64,000 bases of DNA from JAGTJU01 sp038257535 (GTDB taxonomy: Bacteria > Myxococcota_A > Polyangia > Fen-1088). Location: positions 1 through 64,000 of the forward strand of contig JBBSJE010000002.1 of assembly GCA_038257535.1 (NCBI GenBank). Direction: 5' to 3'. The position numbers and the translations under genes are program-made. The notes beneath the pieces were generated by a model. That model ran no database searches. It worked only from the letters and a program-made list of their open reading frames with translations, and had not been told where the DNA came from. Positions 48,174 to 56,760 of the stretch are shown piece after piece (within the stretch, counting starts at the first letter, position 1; every line of letters starts with the position of its first letter).

Positions 48174-49784
48174 ATGGCCCATAGCACCCTTCGCGCGTCG
48201 TTCGTCTTAAGCCTGGCCGTGATGGCGTCGCGGGTGCTGGGCGTTGTGCGCGAATCCATGTTTGCCGCGCTGTTTGGCGCCAGCGCCATCAGCGACGCGT
48301 ACACGGTTGCGTTTCGCATTCCCAATTTGATGCGCGATTTGTTTGCGGAAGGCGCCCTGTCGGCGGCGTTTGTTCCCACCTTTACCAAGTCATTGCAAAA
48401 CGATGGCAAAGCTCACGCCTTTCGCTTGGGCAACCTGGTTGTCACCGGCGTTTTGCTGGTGACTGGCCTTCTCACCTTAGCGGGCGTCGTATTTTCCGAA
48501 CAATTGGTGTTGCTGATTTCTGGTGGCTTCAAGGGCGATGACAGCAAGCTCGCGCTCACCAGCCACTTGGCGCAAATCATGATGCCTGTGCTCACTTTGG
48601 TGAGCGTGAGCGCTGCGTGGATGGGCATGCTGAACGCGCAAAACCGTTTCGCCACGCCGGCCATCGCGCCCGCGTTGTTCAATGTGGTGTCGATCGCCGG
48701 CGGCTTTACGCTGCTGGTTTTGGGTGTGCCGGCCTTGCAGGCCGTGGTTTGGTTTGCGCTTGTCACGCTGCTGGCGGGCGCGGTGCAGGGGCTTTGTCAG
48801 GTGCCCAGCTTGTGGGCCACCGGCTTTCGCCCCCGCTTCGCCATATCGGGCCTGTGGCGCGATGAGGGCGTGCGTCGAATTGTGCGTTTGATGGCGCCCG
48901 CGGTGATTGGCGCGGCCGCGGTTCAAATCAATATCTTCGTCAACACGCGCTTTGCCGCCAATTTGGGTGACGGGCCGCAAACCTACCTCACTTACGCGTT
49001 CCGCTTGTTTTATCTGCCTGTGGGATTGTTTGGGGTGGCATTGGCCACCGTCACCACCACGCGCGTGTCCGAGGCGGCTGCAAAGAACGATCGCAACGCG
49101 CTGCTGGCGAAGACGGCCGAGAGCCTACGCGGGGTGTGGATGCTGGGCAGCGCCAGCACCGTGGGGTTGATTGTGCTTGCCGAACCGGTGGTGACCCTGT
49201 TGTTCGAGCGCGGCGAATTCACTCATGCCGACACGCAAGCGACCGCGCTGGTGTTGCAAGCCTTCCTCCTGGGCGTTTTGCCTTACAGCATGATGAAGAA
49301 CTTGGTGCCTGCGTTCTACGCCATCGATCGGCCGCGCTTGCCCATGTTGGCTTCAAGCTTGGCTGTGTTGGGCAACGTGGTGTTCAACGCTTTGACGTAT
49401 CGCAAGTTGGGCACGCCCGGCCTGGCGCTGGGTACCACCATCGGCGCCACGATCAATTACCTTGTGCTGCGGCTATTCTACACAAAGCTCGTGGGCAATC
49501 CTTGGACGCGAGGTTGGCCGGGCATGGCCTCGCGGTTGGCTCTGGCAAACGGCGTTTTGGGCGCGCTGGCGTTTGGCCTTCACACCCTGGGCTTGGGCTT
49601 GGCGCGCATGGCTGGCTTGCCCGTGGGCGCCGGGGGCAAGGGCCTCGCGGGCGCGCTGGTGCTGTTCGCCGTGATTGTGGTGTGCTTTGCGGTGTACACG
49701 CGCCTGCTCAAACTGCTGGGCTATCCCGGCGCCGAAGAGCTGGCCGATTTGCCCACGAAGCTTTTGCGTCGGCTGCGTCGCTAA
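48174..49784 (+). CDS. murJ: Lipid II flippase MurJ
   Basis: Inner-membrane flippase of peptidoglycan precursor lipid II, with about 14 hydrophobic helices. The N-terminal signature ASRVLGVVRESMFAALFGAS and IPNLMRDLFAEGALSAAFVP are typical of MviN/MurJ. The ATG at 48174 gives 536 aa; an ATG at 48111, inside the PurQ-like gene, would add a basic 21-aa leader and cannot be excluded, as neither has a clear ribosome-binding site. It shares stop-codon bases with the convergent gene. It lies directly after the purine genes. Confidence 0.93.
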   Translation: MAHSTLRASFVLSLAVMASRVLGVVRESMFAALFGASAISDAYTVAFRIPNLMRDLFAEGALSAAFVPTFTKSLQNDGKAHAFRLGNLVVTGVLLVTGLLTLAGVVFSEQLVLLISGGFKGDDSKLALTSHLAQIMMPVLTLVSVSAAWMGMLNAQNRFATPAIAPALFNVVSIAGGFTLLVLGVPALQAVVWFALVTLLAGAVQGLCQVPSLWATGFRPRFAISGLWRDEGVRRIVRLMAPAVIGAAAVQINIFVNTRFAANLGDGPQTYLTYAFRLFYLPVGLFGVALATVTTTRVSEAAAKNDRNALLAKTAESLRGVWMLGSASTVGLIVLAEPVVTLLFERGEFTHADTQATALVLQAFLLGVLPYSMMKNLVPAFYAIDRPRLPMLASSLAVLGNVVFNALTYRKLGTPGLALGTTIGATINYLVLRLFYTKLVGNPWTRGWPGMASRLALANGVLGALAFGLHTLGLGLARMAGLPVGAGGKGLAGALVLFAVIVVCFAVYTRLLKLLGYPGAEELADLPTKLLRRLRR

Positions 49785-50599
49785 GGCGAAGGGACGAGAT
49801 CCGGAAACACATAAACCAAGCGCCCGTCGTCGGTGACCTCCACGTCCACGTGACGCCCGTCCACCATGGTATCCAGCATTGCCTCTGCATCTTTGAAATC
49901 GCAGCCCAAGGCCGCCGCGACCTGCGCCACATTGAGGCGCCCCTGTTGCCGTTGGGCCAGCGCGAGGATCTGGCGGCGCACGTGCTTCGATTCCAATTCC
50001 CGCGCCCGCCGCGCCAACAAGCTTGCGCGGCGAAACGCACTTACAGAGCCCGCAAGCAAAAGCCCGCCAGGCAAGCCTACCATCGCCATCTCGGCCCACC
50101 CTAAGCTGCCTAAGAAGGCAAAAGCAGGCAGAGACACCGGCATGGCAAACATCGCAAACAGCACCGCGCGGGCCTTGGCGCCGCGGCTGGCTTTAGCCAA
50201 CTGTCGGCCCTCAGGCGAGTTGAACGTGAGCGCCGTGGTGTCCCCCGAAAGCACCAGCGCCGAGCCGGCCCCGTCGGGCATGGCTGGCAGCAACGGCATG
50301 ATGGCCGCTGGCGGCAGCAGCTTGCGGCAGTTGCCACAAATCAAGCGATCTTTACGCAGGAAAAAAAACAAGATCGGCAGAATGAACGTGATGGGCAACA
50401 GCGCCACCAGCTTGGCGATGTTCAAACCACGCGAAAAATAGCTGTCAGGAGATAGCGTTTCGCCACAGCGGTGGCAGGTGGCCACAAGCACCTGCGGACC
50501 GTGCGCGTGTCCGGCAGAAGGATCAGGCAAGCGGTGACCGCATCCCGCGCAGAAGCGGGCCGATCCGGAGCCATCCAAGCCACAGTGCGGGCATCGCAT
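49781..50599 (-). CDS. Zinc-ribbon membrane protein with C-terminal winged-helix-like region
   Basis: A 272-aa protein. The N-terminus has four CxxC pairs forming two probable zinc ribbons (CPHC with CAGC, then CHRC with CGNC); the second ribbon is split by a hydrophobic hairpin (about residues 60-82). Two more hydrophobic segments follow at about 145-190. The last 75 residues are charged and helical (RRQILALAQRQQGRLNVAQV then AALGCDFKDAEAMLDTMVDG) and look like a winged helix-turn-helix. It may be a membrane-bound regulator or assembly factor; no family is recognised with certainty. Confidence 0.75.
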   Translation of the reverse strand: MRCPHCGLDGSGSARFCAGCGHRLPDPSAGHAHGPQVLVATCHRCGETLSPDSYFSRGLNIAKLVALLPITFILPILFFFLRKDRLICGNCRKLLPPAAIMPLLPAMPDGAGSALVLSGDTTALTFNSPEGRQLAKASRGAKARAVLFAMFAMPVSLPAFAFLGSLGWAEMAMVGLPGGLLLAGSVSAFRRASLLARRARELESKHVRRQILALAQRQQGRLNVAQVAAALGCDFKDAEAMLDTMVDGRHVDVEVTDDGRLVYVFPDLVPSP

Positions 50600-50624
50600 G
50601 CAGCGATATTAGCGCTTCGAAAGC

Positions 50625-50661
50625 AAAACCCCCGCGTCCAGACGGAGCGGGGGCCGTTTTT
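50625..50661. terminator. Intrinsic terminator, bidirectional
   Basis: CCCCCGC (50629-50635) and GCGGGGG (50647-50653) form a 7-bp GC stem with an 11-nt loop. On the minus strand TTTT follows at once; on the plus strand CCGTTTTT follows. It lies about 25 bp beyond the stop of the vWA lipoprotein gene (50681). Confidence 0.85.
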
Positions 50662-50680
50662 CACAAAATTCCCTACGACC

Positions 50681-52147
50681 TTAGCCCGGGCAGCGCTCGT
50701 CTCCAGCGCGGGCGCAGGTGCGGCATTTGACCCCTTGAACGGTTCCGGGGGTGGCGTCCTTGCCAGCGCGGTCTACAGCCACGCGCGACTCGCCGGCGCT
50801 GCACGTATTGCCATCAGCTCCAGGTGCCTGCATTCGCCAACAAGGCGGAGCAACGCCTGCCCCACAGCTAGGAATCACCTCGTCTTTTGGAACCCCCGTG
50901 GCGCTGTTGATAACGCGGTCAACCACCGTACACTCCGGCTGCAAACCCGCCGCCATCGGATCGGTGTCGATCAGGCGCTCTTTAATGCAGCCTGGATCCA
51001 AGCGGGCGGCGATCAAGTCACCAATGCGCTTGAGGGCAGGGCGAAAGTCGTTGCTGCAAATGCTGTCCATGGTGCCGTTCATGCCGAACGTATCGACGAA
51101 CTTTTTGATGCGCAGGGCGGGCGCTGCCGCCCCGCCCGTAGAGTTGCAGATTGGCTCAACGTCAAGCAACTCAGGCCCGTTATCGATTTGGGTCTTAGAG
51201 AAGGCATAGCGAGCGCCCATTTCGTTGTTGGGTTGGCCCGTGATCGCCGACACGATGATGCGTTGTGGAAAGTTTGGCTTTAGGCTGAAAAGAAAGTCCG
51301 AAAAGGCCTCCACGGGAAGCAGACGTCCGCCACCATTCGGGGTGGCTACGCATTTGGTTAACTCTGACGAAAACGCCATAGAGGGCGGCGCTTTGCCATC
51401 GCATTGATGCCCTATGATGTTGCACCTCAGCGAGCCCTGTTGATCGGTGAAGCTGGTGTCAACAAACAGGTCCGATTCAGGCGGTGCCGAGCAATCGTCT
51501 TCGTCGGTGATCAGCACAACGGCCAAGAAGGCATCGGGACGCAAGAATCCCTCGTTGGCTGGTTGTGCGCCGGGCGCCAAAGCCACCCGCACCGACTGCA
51601 ATTGGTGTTCGAAACCGCAACCCAAGGTGCCAAGCTCCGCGATGCAGGCGAAGACCTTTTCAAGTTCACCTTGGAAGTTGTTCTGGGTGCCGTTCTGCAA
51701 CGACTTGATGAAGTTGGAGCCTTCGTTAAGACCGCATCCCGCTTTGGCCTGAAAAAGGCCACGATCGCCACCGGGGCGGTTGCATGCGGGGTTGCCCTGA
51801 ATCACGCTGCCGCCAGCGCCCACGTCGCTGGAGATCACGCCGATGTGCACGTTAGGCAGGCCACCTGGGATGTTCTTCAGAGATTCAATTAGCGCTGGAA
51901 AGTTCTGGCGCAGGTTGTTTTGCTCGGCTTCCATCGAACCCGAGTTGTCGATCATGAACACGATGTCCACGTCGCGAATCGGGTTCACCTCATAGAACTT
52001 ATCCGCCTGGCCCTCGGGCTGAGGATTGGGGGCCTGAAACGGCCGCGAGCCGCAGGCGGTGGTCAAAGCCAAGGCGCCAATGGCACATGCGGGGATGAGC
52101 GCGCGGGCAGCGGCTGAAAAGCGAGAAAACATCGGGGAGTTGGTCAT
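50681..52147 (-). CDS. Cys-rich lipoprotein with von Willebrand factor A domain
   Basis: A 488-aa exported protein. The signal peptide ends at the lipobox LTTAC. A vWA domain (about 55-330) has the MIDAS motif DNSGSM and downstream ITDEDDC. At least 14 Cys residues in the mature part suggest disulfides. Such lipoproteins are numerous in myxobacteria and are thought to bind metal-dependent ligands; no specific partner is known. The ATG at 52147 was chosen; a GTG directly before it (52150) has an equally good AGGAGG spacing. A 187-bp gap upstream carries a hairpin and tandem repeats. Confidence 0.85.
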   Translation of the reverse strand: MTNSPMFSRFSAAARALIPACAIGALALTTACGSRPFQAPNPQPEGQADKFYEVNPIRDVDIVFMIDNSGSMEAEQNNLRQNFPALIESLKNIPGGLPNVHIGVISSDVGAGGSVIQGNPACNRPGGDRGLFQAKAGCGLNEGSNFIKSLQNGTQNNFQGELEKVFACIAELGTLGCGFEHQLQSVRVALAPGAQPANEGFLRPDAFLAVVLITDEDDCSAPPESDLFVDTSFTDQQGSLRCNIIGHQCDGKAPPSMAFSSELTKCVATPNGGGRLLPVEAFSDFLFSLKPNFPQRIIVSAITGQPNNEMGARYAFSKTQIDNGPELLDVEPICNSTGGAAAPALRIKKFVDTFGMNGTMDSICSNDFRPALKRIGDLIAARLDPGCIKERLIDTDPMAAGLQPECTVVDRVINSATGVPKDEVIPSCGAGVAPPCWRMQAPGADGNTCSAGESRVAVDRAGKDATPGTVQGVKCRTCARAGDERCPG

Positions 52148-52238
52148 CACAGAGGGTCCTCCTAAAATGGACGATTCACTTTAGAGCAACTTGGGGGCCA
52201 AAGGGAAGGGCGCGTAAGTGCTGATTTTTCCTGGCGAG

Positions 52239-52257
52239 CCCCGGGAACGGCCCGGGG
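52239..52257. repeat. Strong GC hairpin in intergenic gap
   Basis: CCCCGGG (52239-52245), loop AACGG, CCCGGGG (52251-52257). No T-tract follows on either strand, so it is not a standard terminator. It lies between the tandem repeats and the vWA gene start. Confidence 0.7.
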
Positions 52258-52285
52258 AGCCGGAAGCTTCGTTGGCAGCAGCGCC

Positions 52286-52336
52286 AACTAAGTTGGCAAA
52301 CTAAGTTGGTAAACTAAGTTGGTAATTAGGTTGGTA
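52286..52336. repeat. Tandem 13-bp intergenic repeat array
   Basis: Units AACTAAGTTGGCA (52286-52298), AACTAAGTTGGTA (52299-52311), AACTAAGTTGGTA (52312-52324) and ATTAGGTTGGTA (52325-52336). The first unit with its preceding GCC forms the inverted repeat GCCAAC-TAA-GTTGGC. The array begins 1 nt after the stop codon of the carboxypeptidase gene on the minus strand and is non-coding. Confidence 0.9.
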
Positions 52337-52337
52337 G

Positions 52338-53312
52338 TTATCGCGTTAAGGTTGCCGGCCCCTTGGCACTCTTCGCGGCCGCCATTTCGCTGTCCTTAGG
52401 TGGCTTGGGGTGCGGTTTTGTGGCCACCAGCCAATCGGCCGCGCGCGCGTAATCGCCAAATCTCGTCAATTTGCCCTCTGAGCCCAAAAACGACATGCCG
52501 ATGCGGCGCCCATCGATCCGGGCAGAGATCACAAGGCAGTAGCGGGCAAAATCGTTGTAGCCGGTCTTCCCGCCTAAGAGCTGGGCGTTCCGTCGCAGCG
52601 CGGGCCGGCAGGTGCTTACGTAGGGGATGCTGGGCCGAGACACGGGGTGGGCGCTGTAGTCTTGCCGCCCCACCACGGCCGCCAACACGGGGTTCTCAAG
52701 CGCGTGCTGAAGCAACAAGATCGTTTCCCGCGGGGTGGACACGTTTTCACGAGACAGCCCCGTAGGTTCGCGGAAACGTGTGCTTTTGAGCCCCAAAGAC
52801 CGCGCCTTTTGAGTCATCGCTTTGGCGTATTCCGCCGCCGACAAACCAACGGCCCGTCCCATGGCCGACACCGCCCTGTTGTCCGAGCCCAAAAGTCCAG
52901 CGTGCAGCAGGTCCAGATTGCTGACCGTCATGCCAGTTAGCAAACGGCTTTTGGCTCCGCCCTTGGCCACGTCCGCGTCCACTTGCGTGATGACGGTTAA
53001 GTCGTCGAGGTCAAGCCCGCGATCCATCGCCACAAGCACCGCGGCCAGCTTCGAGATGGAGGCAATGGGCCGCTCGGCGTCGGGCCGTTTGCCGTACAGA
53101 TCCACACCCGAATCCAGATCAATCACCAGCGCCGAGGCCGACTGAATGTTCGGCAGATTTCCTCGCATCGACGGCACCGGCTTCGCGGCCGGCGCAGGAC
53201 GACGTTTGGATTTCTTGCGCGTTGCCTTGCGGGCCCACGCAGGCGTTGCAGCCATCAACCAGCCACTGAAGCTGCCGGAGGCCATCAACATCATCAACTC
53301 TCGACGTTGCAC
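52338..53312 (-). CDS. D-alanyl-D-alanine carboxypeptidase/endopeptidase (S11, PbpG-like)
   Basis: Penicillin-binding serine peptidase acting on peptidoglycan in the periplasm. A signal peptide (about residues 1-27, ending PAWA) is followed by a basic, low-complexity linker. Active-site motifs are complete: SISK (near residue 85), SDN (near 142) and GKTGYN (near 247). Length 324 aa and the lack of a C-terminal membrane anchor domain fit PbpG/PBP7 rather than DacA. The gene lies 69 bp downstream of the glycerate kinase gene on the same strand. Confidence 0.9.
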   Translation of the reverse strand: MQRRELMMLMASGSFSGWLMAATPAWARKATRKKSKRRPAPAAKPVPSMRGNLPNIQSASALVIDLDSGVDLYGKRPDAERPIASISKLAAVLVAMDRGLDLDDLTVITQVDADVAKGGAKSRLLTGMTVSNLDLLHAGLLGSDNRAVSAMGRAVGLSAAEYAKAMTQKARSLGLKSTRFREPTGLSRENVSTPRETILLLQHALENPVLAAVVGRQDYSAHPVSRPSIPYVSTCRPALRRNAQLLGGKTGYNDFARYCLVISARIDGRRIGMSFLGSEGKLTRFGDYARAADWLVATKPHPKPPKDSEMAAAKSAKGPATLTR

Positions 53313-53381
53313 GATCGGCCCAGCTTAGCCGCTACCAGGGTCCAAGGCCAACCGCGGGGGCATTTGCCACCCCTCGATCGT

Positions 53382-54671
53382 CTAAGCGTCGCCCGGAGCG
53401 GAAATGGACAATAGGTGCAAATCGAGCAGGTTGGAACCACCGGGACCGCGCACCAAAGCGCCTCCGGTTTGCAGCGCGGTGGCCGAATCGCTGTTGGCCA
53501 GGGCGGCGTCAGGGTCAACGCCGGCGGTGCGCAAACGCGCCCACGATTGCCCGTCCACCACGGCGCCCGACGCATCGGCGCTGCCGTCCCGATCGTCGGT
53601 TCCGGCGGCCAAAAACCGCACGCCCACGAGCCCCGCAATGCCTTTGGCCACCAACAAGGCCAAATGCGTGGCACGCCCCCCTTGACCGTTCCCGTGCACA
53701 ACAATCGACGGTTCGCCGTTGCCAATGAACACGCGTGCGCGGCCACCGGCTTGCGCCTCGTGGCGCGCGCGGTTCACGTAAGCCTGCGCCAGCGCCTCCA
53801 CGTCAGATTCCACGTTTTGGCTCAACACGCCGGCCGCCAAGCCCAGCGCCTCAACCTCTGTTCGCGCGGCCCATGCCACCACTTCAGGGCTTGCCAATAT
53901 CTCGTAGCTCACGTGCCGAAGGCGATTGTCGTTGGGTTTGGGTGTTTCCGCGATCACGCCGCTTACGCCTTGATCGATCAGGGCCTTCACGCAAGCCGGG
54001 GCTTGTGGAGCAAGCCGCTGCACAATCGCTTGCGCGTCGGCAAAGGTGGTGGGGTCAGGGGAAAACGGCCCCGAGGCGATGGTGGCGGGATCGTTGCCCA
54101 CGACATCAGAAAGCGCCCAAACTTGTGTGGGGGCACAGCTTGCAACGCCCAGTTGGCCGCCTTTGATGCGAGACAGATGTTTCCTCACCGTGTTGAGCTC
54201 AAAAATGCTGGCGCCCGCACGTGACACGTCACGAACCGCGCTGCGCTTGTCATCCAAGGTCAAATCGCCTGCTGGCGCGCACATGAGCGATGATCCGCCG
54301 CCGGACAACAACACCAAAAGCCGATCGTCGGCCGACAGCGAGTTCACAAACGCCAGCGCCGCGGTTCCCGCCGCCAGTGAGCGGTTGCTGGGATTTGGGT
54401 GGTCGCTCACCAACGCCGTGCAGCCGGCGGGCAAATCTACGTGCGCGGGAAAGCGCGTGGAGGGCGCCACCAGCAAGGCTTTGGCCGGCACCATGTTGGC
54501 CTCGATCAGCCCTTCAAACATGGGGAAAGCCACCTTGCCCACAGCCAGAACGGCGGTGGGCCGCTGCAACGACGCGTCCCGCAGCCGCGCGCCCACCAGA
54601 CGCGCACCATCAATGGCGTGCGCAACCCGCAAGAAGATAGCGTCGAGCGAAAACGAAGGCGCAGAGCTCAT
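53382..54671 (-). CDS. Glycerate 2-kinase, MOFRL type
   Basis: Phosphorylates glycerate at position 2 (GckA/TtuD family). Motifs: LAVGKVAFPM, SDHPNPSNRS, LLSGGGSSLM, LNTVRKHLSRIKGG, LSDVVGNDPATIASGP and AAGTDDRDGSADASGAVVD. The MOFRL segment that usually reads GGRNQE is GGRATH here, so the Asn is replaced; the effect is unknown. Length 429 aa is normal. It is followed by the carboxypeptidase gene and preceded by a nucleosidase-like gene on the same strand. Confidence 0.88.
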   Translation of the reverse strand: MSSAPSFSLDAIFLRVAHAIDGARLVGARLRDASLQRPTAVLAVGKVAFPMFEGLIEANMVPAKALLVAPSTRFPAHVDLPAGCTALVSDHPNPSNRSLAAGTAALAFVNSLSADDRLLVLLSGGGSSLMCAPAGDLTLDDKRSAVRDVSRAGASIFELNTVRKHLSRIKGGQLGVASCAPTQVWALSDVVGNDPATIASGPFSPDPTTFADAQAIVQRLAPQAPACVKALIDQGVSGVIAETPKPNDNRLRHVSYEILASPEVVAWAARTEVEALGLAAGVLSQNVESDVEALAQAYVNRARHEAQAGGRARVFIGNGEPSIVVHGNGQGGRATHLALLVAKGIAGLVGVRFLAAGTDDRDGSADASGAVVDGQSWARLRTAGVDPDAALANSDSATALQTGGALVRGPGGSNLLDLHLLSISAPGDA

Positions 54672-54704
54672 GGGCGCTGACGTTGGAGGATGCCGGCGAT
54701 GACG

Positions 54705-55370
54705 TCAAGCGGACGGCGTTTGCGTCATCATCCAGGCCCATAGGGCGTCGCACGCGGCGGCCGCCGCCGCGTCGCCGTGCGCGCGCCACTGCGCTTGTCC
54801 GCTGGGCCCCACCGTATTGGCCACGCCCAGGATCACCGCCAAAGGCACGCGCGCCTGAGCGGCCGCTCGGGCCACGGCAAAGGCCTCCAGATTTTCAAGC
54901 TGCGCGCCGGTGGCTTGCGACAACGTTCGCGCCCGAACGGGATCCCGCGTGATGGCCAACGGACACGTCACCACCGCGGCGGGCAAGCCTGCGGCGCGCG
55001 CAATCTGCCGGCCCCAACCGGCCGAAGGCGTCGCGAGCCGGGGCATGGGCGCGGGGATCTGCGCGTGACTGTCGTCGTCCGTCACACCCAACACCAACCG
55101 CTTCGCCCATACCGCCTGCGGCGGCTTAAACGGCGCCCCTTCAAACACACCGGCGGTGCCCAGCAACACAACGCGGGTGGGCAACGTCTGTGCGATCGCC
55201 CGCGCGGCGCCCGCCGCCGCCTCAACAAGCCCCACACCCACCACGGCGGTCACAATCCGGCTGGGGGGCGACGTTCTTCGGAGCAAACTGTTCAGGCGTT
55301 TGAGCTCTGGATGCCACGCCGCAAGCACCAAGACAGTGGCTTCGTGGTCGGGGGCAGGCGATCGCGGCAC
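54705..55370 (-). CDS. Phosphorylase-superfamily nucleosidase, futalosine hydrolase-like
   Basis: A 221-aa protein with the PNP/UDP phosphorylase fold. The N-terminal AAWHPELKRLNSLL and GVGLVEAAAGAARA resemble MqnB (futalosine hydrolase) and MTA/SAH nucleosidase. The segment ENLEAFAVARAAAQARVPL holds the ribose-binding Glu region; the usual ENME is ENLE. The next motif, LGVANTVGPSG, has Asn where MTAN has the catalytic Asp; futalosine hydrolases also differ there. Futalosine hydrolase for menaquinone synthesis is the best guess, with another nucleosidase possible. Confidence 0.65.
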   Translation of the reverse strand: MPRSPAPDHEATVLVLAAWHPELKRLNSLLRRTSPPSRIVTAVVGVGLVEAAAGAARAIAQTLPTRVVLLGTAGVFEGAPFKPPQAVWAKRLVLGVTDDDSHAQIPAPMPRLATPSAGWGRQIARAAGLPAAVVTCPLAITRDPVRARTLSQATGAQLENLEAFAVARAAAQARVPLAVILGVANTVGPSGQAQWRAHGDAAAAAACDALWAWMMTQTPSA

Positions 55371-55487
55371 GCCCCGATTCTGTGCTTTGGGCGGTCCTTG
55401 TCCAGGTGGTTACGACATGCTGGGGTTCGATATGCAGGTGTCGGCGGTGAAAGGTAAGCTGCAATACTACACATAGCGGCGAGCCAG

Positions 55488-55505
55488 AAAAGTCGATATA
55501 CTTTT
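55488..55505. promoter_or_regulatory. Palindrome overlapping a TATACT -10 element
   Basis: AAAAGT-CGATAT-ACTTTT has perfect 6-bp arms. Inside it TATACT (55497-55502) is a 5-of-6 match to a -10 box, placed 6 nt before the GTG start of the TPR gene. It could be an autoregulated promoter. No good -35 is visible. Confidence 0.45.
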
Positions 55506-55508
55506 GCG

Positions 55509-56150
55509 GTGGAAGGGGTTTCTGAAAGCCAGGAGCTTCGGCTTCTAAGGTCTGCCTTCACGTCAAGCCCGGGGTCAGAAGCTTTCGTGCCGTTGGCTGA
55601 GCATCTGTGCGATTTGGGTCGGCCCGAGGAAGCCGAGAAGGTGTGCCGCCGGGGGCTGGCCACGATGCCGGCGCACCACAGGGGTTATATGTCTTTGGCG
55701 CGCGCGCTTTGTGATCGGGGCCGCTTGAAGGAAGCGCAGGATGTGCTGGCGGAACTTGCCAAACATCGTCCCGATGATGCGGACGTTTGGGTGCACCTGG
55801 GGGCGGTGGTGATTCGCAGAGGCGATAGGCCTAGAGCCTGCGCGCTGCTGGATTACGCCGAATCGCTGGGCGCCGCGGGACCTACGTTCGAGGCGGCTCG
55901 GCAACTGGCGCGCAAGCCCGTGGCCTCCGAGGCTCCAACTTCAGCGCCGGCCGTGAAGCTAGGCGGACGTGCAACGCCCCTGGGTCCTGACGACCGCCCG
56001 CCACCTGTGTCTGGCGTTTTGGTTGCCAAGGGTTTCGCCGTGCATGAGGCCACGCAGCTGGTGCCGCGGCGCCGGTCCGCCCCCCTGGCTTTGGCCGCCG
56101 CGGCCTTGCTGACCCTAATATTGGTGGGTTGGCTGCTTCTGCGAGGTTGA
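55509..56150 (+). CDS. TPR protein with C-terminal membrane anchor
   Basis: A 213-aa protein starting at GTG. TPR repeats (about residues 20-130, for example FVPLAEHLCDLGRPEEAEKV and DVWVHLGAVVIRRGDRPRA) are followed by a Pro/Ala linker and one C-terminal transmembrane helix (APLALAAAALLTLILVGWLL). The orientation suggests a cytoplasmic repeat domain tethered by its tail. It precedes efp by 34 bp and may share its transcript. No partner is known. Confidence 0.8.
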   Translation: MEGVSESQELRLLRSAFTSSPGSEAFVPLAEHLCDLGRPEEAEKVCRRGLATMPAHHRGYMSLARALCDRGRLKEAQDVLAELAKHRPDDADVWVHLGAVVIRRGDRPRACALLDYAESLGAAGPTFEAARQLARKPVASEAPTSAPAVKLGGRATPLGPDDRPPPVSGVLVAKGFAVHEATQLVPRRRSAPLALAAAALLTLILVGWLLLRG

Positions 56151-56184
56151 CGGCGACAACCCAGTCACGTTAGATCCGCGGCCC

Positions 56185-56760
56185 ATGGCCAACGTTTACG
56201 AGACATCCGAGATCCGCAAGGGTCTTAAAATCATGATGGATGGCAACCCCTTTACGGTTGTTGAGTTCCAGTTCGTCAAGCCCGGCAAGGGCACCGCTTT
56301 TACGCGCACCAAAATGAAGAACCTGCTAACCGGCAGCGTGATTGAGCGCAACTTGCGTTCGGGTGAGCGCTTGGAGGCCGCCGACGTGGAGGTCAAGAAC
56401 ATGCAGTACCTTTACGACGAAGGTGAGTTCTGCGTGTTCATGGACAACACCACGTACGATCAAGTTCAGATCACCACGGATCTCATTGGTGAAGACAAGG
56501 GCTTTATGCCCATGAACATCAACGTTGAAGTTCTGTTTTTCATGGGTCGCGCCGTGGGCGTGACGTTGCCCAACGTCATTGAACAGGAGATCGTGGAAAC
56601 CGAGCCCGGTGCGCGTGGCGACACCGCCACCAACGTGCTCAAGGCCGCCAAGATAGCGTCTGGCGCACAGGTGAAGGTGCCTTTGTTCATCGCCGTTGGC
56701 GACGTGATTCGCGTTGACACACGCACGGGCGAGTATCTCGACCGTGTGGGGCGCGCCTAA
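56185..56760 (+). CDS. efp: Translation elongation factor P
   Basis: Relieves ribosome stalling at polyproline. At 191 aa it has the three beta-barrel domains. The modified loop carries Lys at the tip of PGKGTAF, the position that EpmA beta-lysylates in E. coli. The C-terminal signature IQEEIVETEPGARGDT-like VIEQEIVETEPGARGDTA is present. The overlapping downstream gene is epmA, the modifying ligase, which supports Lys modification here. Proteins in this window rich in Pro runs (for example the TPR linkers and SecG tail) are likely clients. Confidence 0.96.
   Translation: MANVYETSEIRKGLKIMMDGNPFTVVEFQFVKPGKGTAFTRTKMKNLLTGSVIERNLRSGERLEAADVEVKNMQYLYDEGEFCVFMDNTTYDQVQITTDLIGEDKGFMPMNINVEVLFFMGRAVGVTLPNVIEQEIVETEPGARGDTATNVLKAAKIASGAQVKVPLFIAVGDVIRVDTRTGEYLDRVGRA

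Noticed and set aside
52286..52336. Short CRISPR array
   Set aside because: Units are contiguous with no spacers, only 13 bp long, and no cas genes are present.
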